Numbered from the stretch's first letter, positions 8,314 through 17,619 are shown. The stretch: 39,019 nucleotides of DNA from Clostridiales bacterium (GCA_019419865.1 JAHZIG010000026.1:1-39019), one strand, 5' to 3'. Notes: a model not told the origin generated them from the letters alone. Made by a program: numbers and translations.

Positions 8314-9288
8314 ATGGAAATAAAAAATATTCTTACGACGATCCCGCTCGATAGCGACGGGAAAAATAAGTTGAGATCGTGCGGCGACGGGCTTGAGTTT
8401 ACCTACTCGTCGCCCAAGTCGGTTACCCGGGAGATGGTAGAGGAGACCGACGCGATCATAGGCAACGTGCCGCCGCGATTTTTAATGGACGCGGATAAGC
8501 TCAAGCTGCTTCAGCTAAGTTCGGCGGGAACCGACGGTTATACGGAACCCGGAGTTATGCCGCCCGGAGCTAAGCTCGCAAATTCCTCCGGCGCGTACGG
8601 GCTTGCGATATCGGAACATATGCTCGCTATGCTGCTGACTCTTGTTAAAAAGATAAATCTCTATTGCAAAAATATGGAGGAAAGTCTATGGCGCGACGAA
8701 GGCAGAGTTACGTCCATCGACGGTTCGACGACGCTCGTAGTGGGACTTGGGGATATAGGCGGCGAGTTTGCCAGAAAGATGAGCGCGCTCGGTAGCCGCG
8801 TGATAGGGATCCGCAGAAACAAAACCGCTAAGCCCGAGTATTTAGACGGGCTTTTCACGCCGGATAAGCTGGACGAGCTTTTGCCGAATGCGGATATAGT
8901 CGCGTGTTCGCTGCCCGGAACTAAAGATACTTACCGACTCTTTGACAGAGGCCGGGTGGAGAGAATGAAAGACGGAGCGATCTTTATGAACGTGGGCAGA
9001 GGTAATTTGATCGAAACGGAAGTACTCTTGGCCGCTTTAAACAGCGGTAAGCTCGGCGGCGCGTGCATAGACGTTACCGATCCTGAGCCGCTGCCCAAGG
9101 AATCGGCGTTGTGGAAAGCTCCGAATTTGATATTGACCCCGCATATTTCGGGGTGGTATCATCTGGATCAGACGCTGGAGCGAATAATCGATATTGCGGC
9201 CTATAATTTAAAGGCCGTCGTTGAAGGAACGCCGATCAAAAACGAGGTTGACTTTAACACAGGATACAGAAAATTTGTTGGGGAGTAA
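8314..9288 (+). CDS. D-isomer-specific 2-hydroxyacid dehydrogenase
   Basis: An NAD(P)-dependent D-2-hydroxyacid dehydrogenase of 324 residues. The Rossmann glycine motif is GLGDIG (144-149), preceded by TTLVV. The catalytic series follows in order: the arginine in NVGRGNLI, the glutamate in DVTDPEPLP, and the histidine in LTPHISGW. There is no C-terminal ACT domain, so it is not a full-length serine-pathway PGDH of the long type, and the substrate is open. ATG lacks a close ribosome site (AGGAG is about 30 bases upstream). The frame is open back to 8257 but contains no standard start codon, so ATG 8314 is kept. It may be coupled to the upstream GNAT gene. Confidence 0.9.
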   Translation: MEIKNILTTIPLDSDGKNKLRSCGDGLEFTYSSPKSVTREMVEETDAIIGNVPPRFLMDADKLKLLQLSSAGTDGYTEPGVMPPGAKLANSSGAYGLAISEHMLAMLLTLVKKINLYCKNMEESLWRDEGRVTSIDGSTTLVVGLGDIGGEFARKMSALGSRVIGIRRNKTAKPEYLDGLFTPDKLDELLPNADIVACSLPGTKDTYRLFDRGRVERMKDGAIFMNVGRGNLIETEVLLAALNSGKLGGACIDVTDPEPLPKESALWKAPNLILTPHISGWYHLDQTLERIIDIAAYNLKAVVEGTPIKNEVDFNTGYRKFVGE

Positions 9289-9333
9289 AAGAGAGTCGGT
9301 TTATTAACAAACGGTTAACTATATGATTTTCCC

Positions 9334-9362
9334 TTGAATAATAATTATAATTAGTTTATAAT
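9334..9362 (+). promoter_or_regulatory. Promoter upstream of the DUF3783-like gene
   Basis: TTGAAT (9334-9339) and TATAAT (9357-9362) have a 17-base spacer in a very AT-rich stretch. The leader to the ATG is about 30 bases. This probably also serves prsA, whose gene follows only 49 bases after the first gene. Confidence 0.7.
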
Positions 9363-9398
9363 TATTCCAATCTATTATAGCAAAATAAGGGGTAACGT

Positions 9399-9824
9399 AT
9401 GGCAAAGTATAACGGAGAGACTATTCTATATTATTCATGCGGAAACGGCGAGAGAGAAAAAGAACTTGAGAAGATTTCCGCAAGACAGGGCGTTAAATTT
9501 AAAACTGTCGGCGAGGACGGTTTCGGCGCTTCGATCGGCGCTTTGTTCGGTATCGGCGAATATTCGCAGGGCGGCAAAGACGAAACCGTTAAAGCCGGTA
9601 GCGAGGCGAACGGGATCCCTGAAGAGATCATGGTCATGTATAATTTCGGCAGTAAGAAAATGGACGCGCTTTTGAAAGCTATAAGAAGTTCGCCGCTCGG
9701 TAAGATCGATCTAAAGGCCGCGGTAACGGAGCGAAACGTGGGCTGGACGCTGTTTGAGCTGTATTCGGAAATCAAGAAAGAACATGAGTTAACGACGGGA
9801 TCTAACAAAGATATTAATGATTAA
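9399..9824 (+). CDS. DUF3783-like protein
   Basis: A 141-residue soluble protein with no signal or membrane segment. The C-terminal half, from MVMYNFGSKKMDALL through KAAVTERNVGWTLFEL to YSEIKKEHEL, matches my memory of DUF3783, a family of unknown function widespread in Clostridia. The N-terminal half begins ETILYYSCGN and looks like a small alpha/beta fold with a glycine-rich linker near residue 50. ATG has AAGGGG 8 bases upstream. It is followed by prsA at a 49-base gap. No biochemical role is proposed. Confidence 0.75.
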   Translation: MAKYNGETILYYSCGNGEREKELEKISARQGVKFKTVGEDGFGASIGALFGIGEYSQGGKDETVKAGSEANGIPEEIMVMYNFGSKKMDALLKAIRSSPLGKIDLKAAVTERNVGWTLFELYSEIKKEHELTTGSNKDIND

Positions 9825-9873
9825 GCGACAAGCTGAAAAATTGACGTAACTATTGTTTTGGAGGTATGTATAA

Positions 9874-11010
9874 GTGTATGTAGAAAAAATAATAAAGAAG
9901 ATAGCGGCGTTTTCTGTAGCCGCGGCGCTTTGCGTTACGGTTCTGAGCGGTTGCAGCAGAGAAACGGAGCAGCCGAGCGGCGCGGTTGAACAGGGGAACA
10001 GCGCCTCGTCCGAAGCGCCTCAAAGCGCGGAGGCTACGTCGTCTTCGTCCGATCAAACGGACGCCGGGAGCGGCGAAGCCGATAATTCGGAGGAGACGAT
10101 CTCCAACGCTTCCGAGTTGATCGCCGAAGTTGGGAACGAAGAAATTACGGTCGCGGACTTAGGCTATAATATATATAACAATGCGATAATCCAAATGCAG
10201 AAGATAGATCCTAATACGACGGGGGATATAGGCTCGTTTGATTGGACGACTACGGATGAAAACGGAGAACTCCTTTCCAACGTGGTTGTAAGGCAGGCTA
10301 TCGAAGATACGATAAACGATTGCCTGTTTAGACAAAGGGCGCAGAGCGCGGGTTATATCATGTCGGACGAAGAAAAAGAACGGGCCTCTAACTTGGTTTC
10401 AAACGCGGTCGCAAATCTTGGCGAGGAGGAATTTTTAATAAGAGCCAACTCGATGGGAATACTCAGCGCAGATATTTATCAGACTGTTTATGTGAACTCG
10501 GTAATATTCCAGGACGTCTCTAACGAAATGTATAGCGAACCCGAGAAATATATAGACGACGTTTCGGTATTGTCCGATTATACAGGAGACCGCGGAGCCA
10601 CGGTTCAGCATATTTTGATAATGGACAACACCGAGAAGGGCGACGCGTATACTATAGCTTCCGAGCTTTCGCAAAGAGCGAAAAACGGCGAGGATTTCGC
10701 GGCGCTTATGAACGAGTATAACGAGGACGAGGCGGAGGTCGAGCAGGGATACACGTTCCCGGTAGGACAAATGGTCGCTTCGTTTGAGGACGCCTCTTTC
10801 AATCTTGGGATCGGAGAAATAAGCGAGCCGGTACAGTCCGACTATGGATATCATGTGATCAGAAGATATGCCGGGGCGTACGAGCTTATGAATTATTGGA
10901 GAGCGAATTCAGACGTCAATATTGCCGATAACGCGGAGGAGCTGGTCGATTTCGACGACTTTGTGCAGCTCATCAAGAGCGCTAACGAGAGTCTGAATCA
11001 ATCCGAGTAA
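9874..11010 (+). CDS. prsA: PrsA-like parvulin foldase lipoprotein
   Basis: A 378-residue extracytoplasmic peptidyl-prolyl isomerase that helps fold secreted proteins. GTG is the start: GGAGG ends 9 bases upstream, and an ATG between them stops after five codons. The signal peptide ends in the lipobox LSGC with the acylated cysteine at 27. A serine/glutamate-rich linker follows (28-85). The parvulin rotamase domain occupies about 238-335 (VQHILIM, GEDFAALMNEY, DYGYHVI), flanked by SurA-like helices. With two secreted giants of more than 2000 residues nearby, a foldase is a plausible helper, but no direct link is shown. The next gene encodes a cyclophilin. Confidence 0.92.
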   Translation: MYVEKIIKKIAAFSVAAALCVTVLSGCSRETEQPSGAVEQGNSASSEAPQSAEATSSSSDQTDAGSGEADNSEETISNASELIAEVGNEEITVADLGYNIYNNAIIQMQKIDPNTTGDIGSFDWTTTDENGELLSNVVVRQAIEDTINDCLFRQRAQSAGYIMSDEEKERASNLVSNAVANLGEEEFLIRANSMGILSADIYQTVYVNSVIFQDVSNEMYSEPEKYIDDVSVLSDYTGDRGATVQHILIMDNTEKGDAYTIASELSQRAKNGEDFAALMNEYNEDEAEVEQGYTFPVGQMVASFEDASFNLGIGEISEPVQSDYGYHVIRRYAGAYELMNYWRANSDVNIADNAEELVDFDDFVQLIKSANESLNQSE

Positions 11011-11139
11011 TTGCTTGACGCTAAGAAGAGCGGCGGCAAGGTTATTTAACGGCTAAAATTTAACGATCCAATAATTTATATTATGCGTTTTGTTTTGCCC
11101 GCAGTAAAACGCTGAAAACTATAAGCGGGCGGAAAGGTT

Positions 11140-11646
11140 ATGGAACTTAATATGGATATTACAAACACTGTGAAAGTAGAAATGGAAAACGGAGGAACGT
11201 TTACGATCGAACTGGCTCCGGAGTTCGCTCCAAAAACTGTGGAGAATTTTCAGAACTTAGTGGCTAAAGGTTTTTACGACGGTTTGACGTTTCATCGGGT
11301 GATCGACGGCTTTATGGCGCAGGGCGGCTGCCCGCTCGGAAACGGTACCGGAGGCTCCGGCGAGAACATTGTGGGCGAATTCAGTCAGAACGGTTTTCCG
11401 GACAACACGCTCAGCCATACGAGAGGCGTGGTCTCGATGGCTCGCGCTATGAATCCGAACTCGGCCAGCAGCCAGTTTTTCATCTGCTACGACGACGCGT
11501 CGTTCTTAGACGGTCAATACGCGGCGTTCGGAAGAGTGACGGACGGAATGGAAACGGTTGACGAGTTCTTAAAGATAAAACGCGTAGGTCCAGAGGGCGG
11601 TACGCCTACGGAACCGATAGTTATCAAGAAAATGACGTTTATTTAA
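11140..11646 (+). CDS. ppiB: Cyclophilin-type peptidyl-prolyl isomerase
   Basis: A cytosolic cyclophilin of 168 residues. The active-site series is present: FHRVIDGFMAQGG with the catalytic arginine, then SMARAMNPNSASSQFFI, and FLDGQYAAFGRV. The start is ambiguous. ATG 11140 has GGAAAGG only 2 bases before it, while the in-frame ATG at 11152 has the same site 14 bases away; the protein is unaffected in its core. A GCCCGC/GCGGGC pair (11097-11102 with 11125-11130) lies immediately before the ribosome site. It sits between prsA and cca, all co-oriented, with gaps of 129 and 66 bases. Confidence 0.93.
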   Translation: MELNMDITNTVKVEMENGGTFTIELAPEFAPKTVENFQNLVAKGFYDGLTFHRVIDGFMAQGGCPLGNGTGGSGENIVGEFSQNGFPDNTLSHTRGVVSMARAMNPNSASSQFFICYDDASFLDGQYAAFGRVTDGMETVDEFLKIKRVGPEGGTPTEPIVIKKMTFI

Positions 11647-11712
11647 TATGCCGGCTGCGCGATCGACGCGGTCTCGATTATCTCCAAAGCCGGCGGCTTA
11701 GAGGGATCGGCG

Positions 11713-13065
11713 ATGAATATTTTTATACCAAGCGAAGTAAATACGATATTGGACAGACTCGAGCGAGCCGGGCATCAGGCGTATATAGTCGGCGGCTGCG
11801 TCCGCGACAGTATCATGGGCGCCGAGCCGTCCGATTACGATATAGCGACGAGCGCCAGGCCGGAGCGGGTCAAAGAGGTTTTCAGCGGCGAAAACATCAT
11901 AGAGACCGGACTGAAACACGGGACGCTGACATTGAATATCGGCGCGAATAATTATGAAATAACCACTTTCAGAAGCGACGGCGAATATTTGAATAACAGA
12001 AGTCCGGAGTCGGTGCGTTTTGAATCGGATATAAGAGCGGATCTGAGTAGAAGAGATTTTACCGTAAACGCAATGGCGTATAATCCGAGCGAAGGCCTGA
12101 TAGATCTATTCGGCGGCAAAACCGACATAAAGAACGGGATAATCAAGTGCGTCGGTTCGCCGCATAAGCGGTTTGAGGAAGACGCGCTTCGGATACTGCG
12201 CGCCCTGCGCTTCGCGTCCGTTTTAGGATTTGAGATCGACGAATCTACCAGACGCGCCGCGATTGAACAAAAAGAACTGATAAGCGCGCTTTCGGCGGAG
12301 CGGATATTCTCAGAATTTAAAAAAATTATTTGCGGCGAGAACGCGGCCTTTATATTAAACGAGTTTCGGGACGTTTTTGCAATATTTATACCGGAGCTTA
12401 AACCGACGTTCGGTTTTGAGCAGCATAATAAATATCATTGCTTCGACGTTTGGAAACATACTGTGACGGCGCTTTCAAATACCGAACCGGACGTAGAACT
12501 GAGGATCGCGACGCTATTTCACGATATAGGCAAGCCCGAAACGTTTTTTATGGGCGACGACGGAAACGGTCATTTTTACAATCACGCCGAAGTAGGATCG
12601 GAAATAGCGAGAAGAATACTCGGTCGCTTAAAATGCGATAACGATACCAAAAGCGCGGTCTGCGCGCTGGTAAAGTATCATGGGATCGAAATCATAAATA
12701 CAAGAAAGATAATAAAACGCAGACTGAATAAGTTTGGAGCCGAGCTGTTTGATAAGCTAATAAAGCTAAAGATCGCGGACGTATCCGCGCTCGATCCCGA
12801 ATATACTGAGGGCGCTGAGGATTTTTACGCGGAGACTCAAAGGCTGACCGGCGAGATACTTTCAGACGGCGAGTGCTTTTCTCTGTCCGGTTTAGAAATC
12901 AACGGCAGGGATTTGATCGAAGCCGGGATCGCGGAAGGCAGAGAGATAGGAACGATTTTGAAAGCCGCGCTTAAAGCGGTTATAGACGGGAGCGTTTCAA
13001 ATCAAAAGGACGAGCTTATGAAATTCGCGTTAGCCGCGCGCAAAGAATACGACCGCGGAAGCTGA
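11713..13065 (+). CDS. cca: CCA tRNA nucleotidyltransferase with HD domain
   Basis: Adds or repairs the 3' CCA of tRNAs. The class II nucleotidyltransferase head carries GGCVRD (28-33) and the metal-binding DYD (41-43). The RRDFTVNAMA motif (near 118) and the template-binding EEDALRILRALRFA (near 157) follow. The middle contains an HD phosphohydrolase domain (H...FHDIGKP near 275, then H...EVG and K-Y-H-G), the fused form known from many bacteria. Length 450 fits that form. ATG has GAGGGA 7 bases upstream. No terminator is obvious before the ara promoter region. Confidence 0.95.
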   Translation: MNIFIPSEVNTILDRLERAGHQAYIVGGCVRDSIMGAEPSDYDIATSARPERVKEVFSGENIIETGLKHGTLTLNIGANNYEITTFRSDGEYLNNRSPESVRFESDIRADLSRRDFTVNAMAYNPSEGLIDLFGGKTDIKNGIIKCVGSPHKRFEEDALRILRALRFASVLGFEIDESTRRAAIEQKELISALSAERIFSEFKKIICGENAAFILNEFRDVFAIFIPELKPTFGFEQHNKYHCFDVWKHTVTALSNTEPDVELRIATLFHDIGKPETFFMGDDGNGHFYNHAEVGSEIARRILGRLKCDNDTKSAVCALVKYHGIEIINTRKIIKRRLNKFGAELFDKLIKLKIADVSALDPEYTEGAEDFYAETQRLTGEILSDGECFSLSGLEINGRDLIEAGIAEGREIGTILKAALKAVIDGSVSNQKDELMKFALAARKEYDRGS

Positions 13066-13133
13066 TCCGGAAAAGGACGCGATACATAAGTATGATTCGA
13101 GTAAATCAATTCTCTTATATATCTTTAAAAAAT

Positions 13134-13172
13134 ATGGCAAAAAGTTTATAATTATACTTGATTTTTTGCCAT
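13134..13172. promoter_or_regulatory. Putative operator: perfect inverted repeat overlapping the araB promoter
   Basis: ATGGCAAAAA (13134-13143) and TTTTTGCCAT (13163-13172) are perfect 10-base inverted arms with 19 bases between them. The right arm falls between the -35 and -10 of the araB promoter, where a bound protein would block RNA polymerase. It does not match the Bacillus AraR box that I know. A hairpin in RNA is unlikely to matter because the site lies upstream of the predicted transcript start. Confidence 0.6.
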
Positions 13173-13186
13173 TAATCAGATATAAT
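13158..13186 (+). promoter_or_regulatory. Promoter of araBD
   Basis: TTGATT (13158-13163) and TATAAT (13181-13186) have a 17-base spacer. The leader to the araB ATG is about 65 bases. It overlaps the right arm of the inverted repeat. A second TATAAT at 13147-13152, inside the spacer of that repeat, lacks a good -35. Confidence 0.75.
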
Positions 13187-13257
13187 CAGTTAGGATACAT
13201 ATTTTAACTTAAATATAACTGAAAATCCATTTGTTATTGAAAGCGAGGTTAGTTGCT

Positions 13258-14937
13258 ATGAACAAGAAATATTCCATAGGGGTCGATTTCGGCTCTTTGT
13301 CGGGACGAGCAGTTTTGGTCGAAGTGGACACCGGCAAAGAGGTTTCGACTTCTACGTTTGAATATCCGCATGCGGTCATGTACGAGTATTTGCCGGACGG
13401 CGAGACGAAGCTGGGGGTAGACTGGGCGCTTCAGGATCCCCAGGATTATCTGGACGTGCTCCAAAACACTATTCCGGACGTGATGAATAAGGCGCAGGTT
13501 TCGCCCGACGACGTTATAGGGGTAGGTATTGATTTTACCGCGTGTACGGTTTTGCCCGTAAAGAGCGACGGAACGCCGCTTTGTTTTCTGCCGAAGTACA
13601 AGAGCGAGCCGCACGCGTACGTCAAGCTTTGGAAGCATCACGCCGCGCAGAAATACGCAAACAGACTTAACGAGATCGCGGCGGAGCGGGGAGAAGACTT
13701 TTTGGCCAGATACGGCGGAAAGATATCTTCCGAATGGATGATCCCTAAGGTTTGGCAGATAGCGGAGGAGGCTCCGGAGATATACTGCGAAATGGATAAG
13801 TTTATAGAGGCGGCGGACTGGGTGATATGGCGTCTTACGGGAGTAGAGACGCGCAACAGCTGTACCGCGGGCTATAAGGCGATCTGGAATAAGAAGACGG
13901 GATTTCCGCCGAAGGAATTTTTTAAATCGCTTAATCCATTGCTTGAAAATTTCGTCGAGGAAAAAATAGGCTGCGAGATCACGCCGATAGGCCAAAAGGC
14001 GGGCGAAATTGACGAGAGAGCTTCAAAGCTTACAGGACTTAACGTAGGAACGGCGGTTGCGATAGCGAACGTCGACGCTCATGTCGCGTTGCCCGCGGTC
14101 GGCGTTACCGAGCCGGGAAAAATGCTGATGATAATAGGCACGTCCACCTGCGACGTGCTCTTAGGAGAGAGCGAGAATATAGTACCGGGAATGTGCGGGG
14201 TCGTAGAGGACGGCATAATACCCGGCTATATGGGATACGAAGCGGGGCAGTCCTGCGTGGGAGATCATTTCGACTGGTTTGTAAAGAACTGCGTGCCGGA
14301 GAGTTATTACCGCGAGGCTAAGGCTTTTGGCATGAATATCCACCAGCTTTTAAGAACCAAAGCTGAAAAACAGAATCCCGGCGAGAGCGGATTGCTTGCG
14401 TTGGATTGGTGGAACGGAAACAGGAGCGTATTGGTAGACGTCGATCTGACCGGCGTTATGCTGGGTCTGAACCTCTTGACAAGACCGGAAGAGGTATACA
14501 GAGCGCTTTTGGAGGCTACGGCGTACGGCGCCAGAATGATAATCGAGACCTTCAGAGAGAACGGCGTGCCGATAAACGAGTTATACGCCGCAGGCGGAAT
14601 AGCCGAGAAGGACGCTTTTATGATGCAGATATACGCGGACGTTACGAATATGGAAATAAAGATATCCGCGTCGTCTCAGACTCCGGCTCTCGGCTCCGCG
14701 ATGTTCGGCGCGGTCGCGGCCGGAAGCGAGAGAGGCGGATATGATAATATAAAAGACTGCGCCAAAATAATGGGCAAGGTCAAGGCTCACACATACAAGC
14801 CTATTCCTGAAAACGTTGAAACGTACGATAAGCTTTTTAAAGAGTATAAAATACTTCACGATTATTTTGGCCGCGGAGATAACGACGTTATGAAACGTTT
14901 AAAAGAGATCAAACGCGAAGCTAAGGCTAAGAATTAA
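13258..14937 (+). CDS. araB: Ribulokinase (FGGY family)
   Basis: Phosphorylates L-ribulose to L-ribulose-5-phosphate in L-arabinose catabolism. The ATP/phosphate loop at the N-terminus is [16 protein letters not shown] (about residues 8-23). The ribulokinase-typical [11 protein letters not shown] (about 290) and the FGGY signature near [20 protein letters not shown] (about 443-462) also fit. From ATG 13258 the product has 559 residues, close to the usual length. This ATG is chosen over an in-frame start at 13231 because GAGG lies 9 bases upstream and the family start follows at once. araD follows 86 bases later. No araA, araR or sugar transporter is in the window. Confidence 0.95.
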   Translation: MNKKYSIGVDFGSLSGRAVLVEVDTGKEVSTSTFEYPHAVMYEYLPDGETKLGVDWALQDPQDYLDVLQNTIPDVMNKAQVSPDDVIGVGIDFTACTVLPVKSDGTPLCFLPKYKSEPHAYVKLWKHHAAQKYANRLNEIAAERGEDFLARYGGKISSEWMIPKVWQIAEEAPEIYCEMDKFIEAADWVIWRLTGVETRNSCTAGYKAIWNKKTGFPPKEFFKSLNPLLENFVEEKIGCEITPIGQKAGEIDERASKLTGLNVGTAVAIANVDAHVALPAVGVTEPGKMLMIIGTSTCDVLLGESENIVPGMCGVVEDGIIPGYMGYEAGQSCVGDHFDWFVKNCVPESYYREAKAFGMNIHQLLRTKAEKQNPGESGLLALDWWNGNRSVLVDVDLTGVMLGLNLLTRPEEVYRALLEATAYGARMIIETFRENGVPINELYAAGGIAEKDAFMMQIYADVTNMEIKISASSQTPALGSAMFGAVAAGSERGGYDNIKDCAKIMGKVKAHTYKPIPENVETYDKLFKEYKILHDYFGRGDNDVMKRLKEIKREAKAKN

Positions 14938-15023
14938 TTATATTTAAATTGACGGCGACAATTGACGGCGACGTCTTAATATCGCTGTAATAATATATGT
15001 TTTTTAAGGATGGTGTTTCTGAT

Positions 15024-15761
15024 ATGCTGGAGGAACTAAAGCAAAAGGTGTATGAAGCTAATATGCTACTTCCGAAGTATGGTTTGGTAACGTTCACGTG
15101 GGGGAACGTTTCGGGAATCGACAGAGAAAAGGGTCTGGTCGTGATTAAACCTTCGGGCGTTGAGTACGACGAGATGAGAGCGTCGGATATGGTGGTCGTG
15201 GATCTTAACGGGAAAGTCGTCGAGGGCGATATGAATCCGTCGTCGGACACGCCGACGCATGTGGAGCTGTATAAGGCTTTCAAAGACATAGGCGGAGTCG
15301 TGCATACTCATTCGTCATACGCTACGTCGTGGGCGCAGGCGGGCAGGAATATTATAGCCTACGGAACGACGCACGCCGACTATTTCTACGGAGACATTCC
15401 GTGCACAAGAGCGCTTACCAAGCAGGAAATAACAGAAAACTACGAATTAAACACCGGTAAGGTTATAATCGAAACTTTTAACGGCGAGACGCCGTTTAGA
15501 GACGACGAGGTTCCGGGAAAGGCCATAGACCCGAACGCCGTTCCGGGAGTGATCGTGTTTAATCACGCTCCGTTTACATGGGGGAAAGACCCCAAAGACG
15601 CGGTGCATAACGCTGTGGTCCTTGAGGAAGTGGCTAAAATGGCGTACAGATGCGAGGTCATTAATCCGGATATAACCAAGATGGGCAAATACATATTAGA
15701 TAAGCATTACCTTAGAAAACATGGGGCCAACGCTTATTACGGTCAAATAAAGAAGAACTGA
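15024..15761 (+). CDS. araD: L-ribulose-5-phosphate 4-epimerase
   Basis: Zinc enzyme of the class II aldolase family that interconverts L-ribulose-5-P and D-xylulose-5-P, feeding the pentose phosphate pathway. Typical segments are [11 protein letters not shown] (about 25-35), [10 protein letters not shown], and the metal-binding histidines in [15 protein letters not shown] (about 92-106). The GTTHADYF segment and a further histidine (FNHAPF) also fit. ATG 15024 gives 245 residues, the expected size. AAGGA lies about 13 bases upstream, rather far, but the in-frame ATG at 14997 has no ribosome site. It ends the araBD unit, followed by a strong hairpin. Confidence 0.95.
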   Translation: MLEELKQKVYEANMLLPKYGLVTFTWGNVSGIDREKGLVVIKPSGVEYDEMRASDMVVVDLNGKVVEGDMNPSSDTPTHVELYKAFKDIGGVVHTHSSYATSWAQAGRNIIAYGTTHADYFYGDIPCTRALTKQEITENYELNTGKVIIETFNGETPFRDDEVPGKAIDPNAVPGVIVFNHAPFTWGKDPKDAVHNAVVLEEVAKMAYRCEVINPDITKMGKYILDKHYLRKHGANAYYGQIKKN

Positions 15762-15790
15762 TTTTATTATAAACTAATCAAAAAACATGT

Positions 15791-15835
15791 CGCCCAACGC
15801 ATGCCGAACGTTATTATCGCTGCGTTGGGCGTTTT
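15791..15835 (+). terminator. Terminator after araD
   Basis: CGCCCAACGCA (15791-15801) pairs perfectly with TGCGTTGGGCG (15821-15831) over a 19-base loop and is followed by TTTT. An A run precedes the left arm, so it could also act on the opposite strand. Confidence 0.85.
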
Positions 15836-15857
15836 AATTAATCGCTGGAACGCATAG

Positions 15858-16151
15858 GGTTTTAGAGAAAGCTTTAGGGTTGGAACATCTCGGCGAATCC
15901 CCGGCATGAGAAAAGAAGAACGATTGAAAGAGAATTTCGGAGCGGCAGAAATTACTTTTACCGATAAAGAGTTTGACGAAATTGAAAAGGAGCTTTCCAA
16001 TATCGTCGTTTACGGAAACCGTACGGGATATTGCAAAGCTGAGAAAAATGCATTGATTATAATGGCGTTTATTGTAAAATCAAAAGCGATTACCGCGATA
16101 CGATTCGCATTTTACGGCGGGTCGTATTATGGTGATTTTTTTCTTTCTTGA
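15858..16151 (+). pseudogene. Remnant of an aldo/keto reductase (C-terminal end only)
   Basis: The stop-free stretch encodes RRIPGMRKEERLKENFGA, then AEITFTDKEFDEIEKELSNI and VVYGNR. This is the familiar C-terminal end of aldo/keto reductases, where an IPG-x-R/K loop binds the NADPH 2'-phosphate and a helix of the form L-x-EN-x-GA follows. The upstream catalytic barrel with its Asp-Tyr-Lys-His residues is absent: the frame stops at 15855 and the araD terminator lies just before. After about 16030 the reading becomes unrelated. An ATG at 15906 exists but there is no ribosome site. It looks like the leftover of a deletion rather than a working gene. The match is from memory of the family. Confidence 0.6.
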
Positions 16152-16274
16152 CGTAAGCGGAAGTTTGCGAACGCGCCGTCCGCCACTGTGATTTCGGGAG
16201 GCGCTGCGGTACGATCTGATATCGAAGTCGATATGTTATTTTATTTGGGGAGGCGTATATCTGCCTGTAAAAGG

Positions 16275-16303
16275 TTGAAATTATTCTCGTAGTATTGTAT
16301 AAT
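16275..16303 (+). promoter_or_regulatory. Promoter of the dual-HTH regulator gene
   Basis: TTGAAA (16275-16280), a 17-base spacer and TATAAT (16298-16303) precede the regulator by about 105 bases. The leader holds TTGACA at 16333-16338 without a matching -10. The stretch 16152-16274 shows nothing I can name. Confidence 0.7.
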
Positions 16304-16411
16304 AAAAGTGTTCGCTAAAACGAAAAAATGTTTTGACAGAAATATGTCGAAATATACGGCGATGCGAATAGTCTATGGCTATGAAGGAATAATCCGGGAG
16401 ATGAGTACTTT

Positions 16412-17611
16412 ATGGAATATATAACCGTGCGCGACGCAGCGCAAAAATGGAATATATCGGAGCGGTTGGTGCAGAAATACTGCGCGGCGGGGCGCGTCGA
16501 AGGGGCGAAGAAATTCGGTACTTCCTGGGTGATCCCGGACGGAACGATAAAGCCGAAAGACCCGCGTAAAGCGCAAAGCGCGCCGGATATGCGTCGGGAA
16601 AGGAAGCGGTTCGTTTCTTATCCGGGGCTTATGCCGTTGATGAACGCCGCGTTTGAACCGGGCAAATGCTTGGAATTTATTCACGATATGGCCGACGGTC
16701 CGCAAAAACAGATCGCGCTTGCGGAATACTATTATTTCAGCGGCCAGCCGGAAAAAGCGGCGCGTGAAACAGAAGTTTTTCTTACCGGGGCGGATAGAGA
16801 TATACGGCTTTCCGCCTGTCTGATCTATGCGTATGCAAATCTTTCCGTTGGAAACATACAACGCGCCAGATACGCGCTTACGACGGTGAGCGAAATGCTC
16901 GCTTCCGATTCGGAAAAACATCCGGAAACGCGCGCGGCGCTGTCCTTTATTTCATCGGCCGCGGCGGCGCTTTTGCATCTTCCTTTGCCGGAGGGGCTGC
17001 CGCCCATGCAGGAATTTTTGCCAATGCTTCCGATTGGGCTCAGAATGTTTGCATTATATGTAAAAGCGCATTACATCTATCTGCAAAAGGATTATCAAAA
17101 GAGCCTCGGCATTGTGGAGGCGACGCTCGGTATGCAGACGGAAGAATATCCGATCCCATCTATATATCTGCATTTGGTTGCGGTTATGGATTGTATGAGT
17201 TTAAAACAAGTAGATAAGGCGAAATGGCATCTGCTTTCGGCGTGGGAGCTTGCCAAACCTGACGATCTGATAGAAGGGTTCGGCGAACACCACGGACTTT
17301 TGGGCGGAATGTTGGAGGCGGTCATCAAACCGGAATATCCGGAGGACTTTAAACGGATCATCGCCATCACTTACCGATTTTCCGCCGGGTGGCGCAAGAT
17401 ACATAATCCCGATACCGGACACGACGTAGCGGATAACTTAACGACGACGGAGTTCGCCGTGTCCATGCTGGCCGCTCGAGGCTGGATGAACCAGGAGATC
17501 GGCGCTCATATGAATATCTCGGTCAATACGGTGAAATGGCATATCACAAACGCCATGCAAAAACTCAATATAAACAGCAGGCAAGAATTAAAAAAATACA
17601 TGCTTCTCTAA
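16412..17611 (+). CDS. Transcriptional regulator: N-terminal excisionase/MerR-like HTH plus C-terminal LuxR-type HTH
   Basis: A 399-residue soluble protein. Residues 1-50 (from YITVRDAAQKWNISERLVQKY to WVIPDG) form a winged helix-turn-helix of the excisionase/MerR-like type. Residues about 60-325 are helical with paired-helix, TPR-like spacing. Residues about 338-396 form a GerE/LuxR HTH with the recognition segment AHMNISVNTVKWHITNAMQKL. A DNA-binding domain at each end with a helical sensor or scaffold between is unusual. No receiver or ligand-binding domain is evident. GGGAG precedes the ATG by about 10 bases. The gene ends in its own terminator, 160 bases before the small-protein/giant operon, so that operon is the most likely target. 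Confidence 0.85.
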   Translation: MEYITVRDAAQKWNISERLVQKYCAAGRVEGAKKFGTSWVIPDGTIKPKDPRKAQSAPDMRRERKRFVSYPGLMPLMNAAFEPGKCLEFIHDMADGPQKQIALAEYYYFSGQPEKAARETEVFLTGADRDIRLSACLIYAYANLSVGNIQRARYALTTVSEMLASDSEKHPETRAALSFISSAAAALLHLPLPEGLPPMQEFLPMLPIGLRMFALYVKAHYIYLQKDYQKSLGIVEATLGMQTEEYPIPSIYLHLVAVMDCMSLKQVDKAKWHLLSAWELAKPDDLIEGFGEHHGLLGGMLEAVIKPEYPEDFKRIIAITYRFSAGWRKIHNPDTGHDVADNLTTTEFAVSMLAARGWMNQEIGAHMNISVNTVKWHITNAMQKLNINSRQELKKYMLL

Positions 17612-17619
17612 AGAATAAG

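Noticed and set aside
11097..11130. GCCCGC/GCGGGC pair just before the cyclophilin ribosome site, considered as a riboswitch or terminator
   Set aside because: Only six pairs around a 22-base loop with no T run after it, and no known riboswitch pattern. It could modestly affect translation but is not supported as a named element.
16333..16338. TTGACA in the leader of the regulator gene as a second promoter
   Set aside because: No -10-like hexamer lies 15-19 bases downstream; the upstream TTGAAA/TATAAT pair explains expression better.
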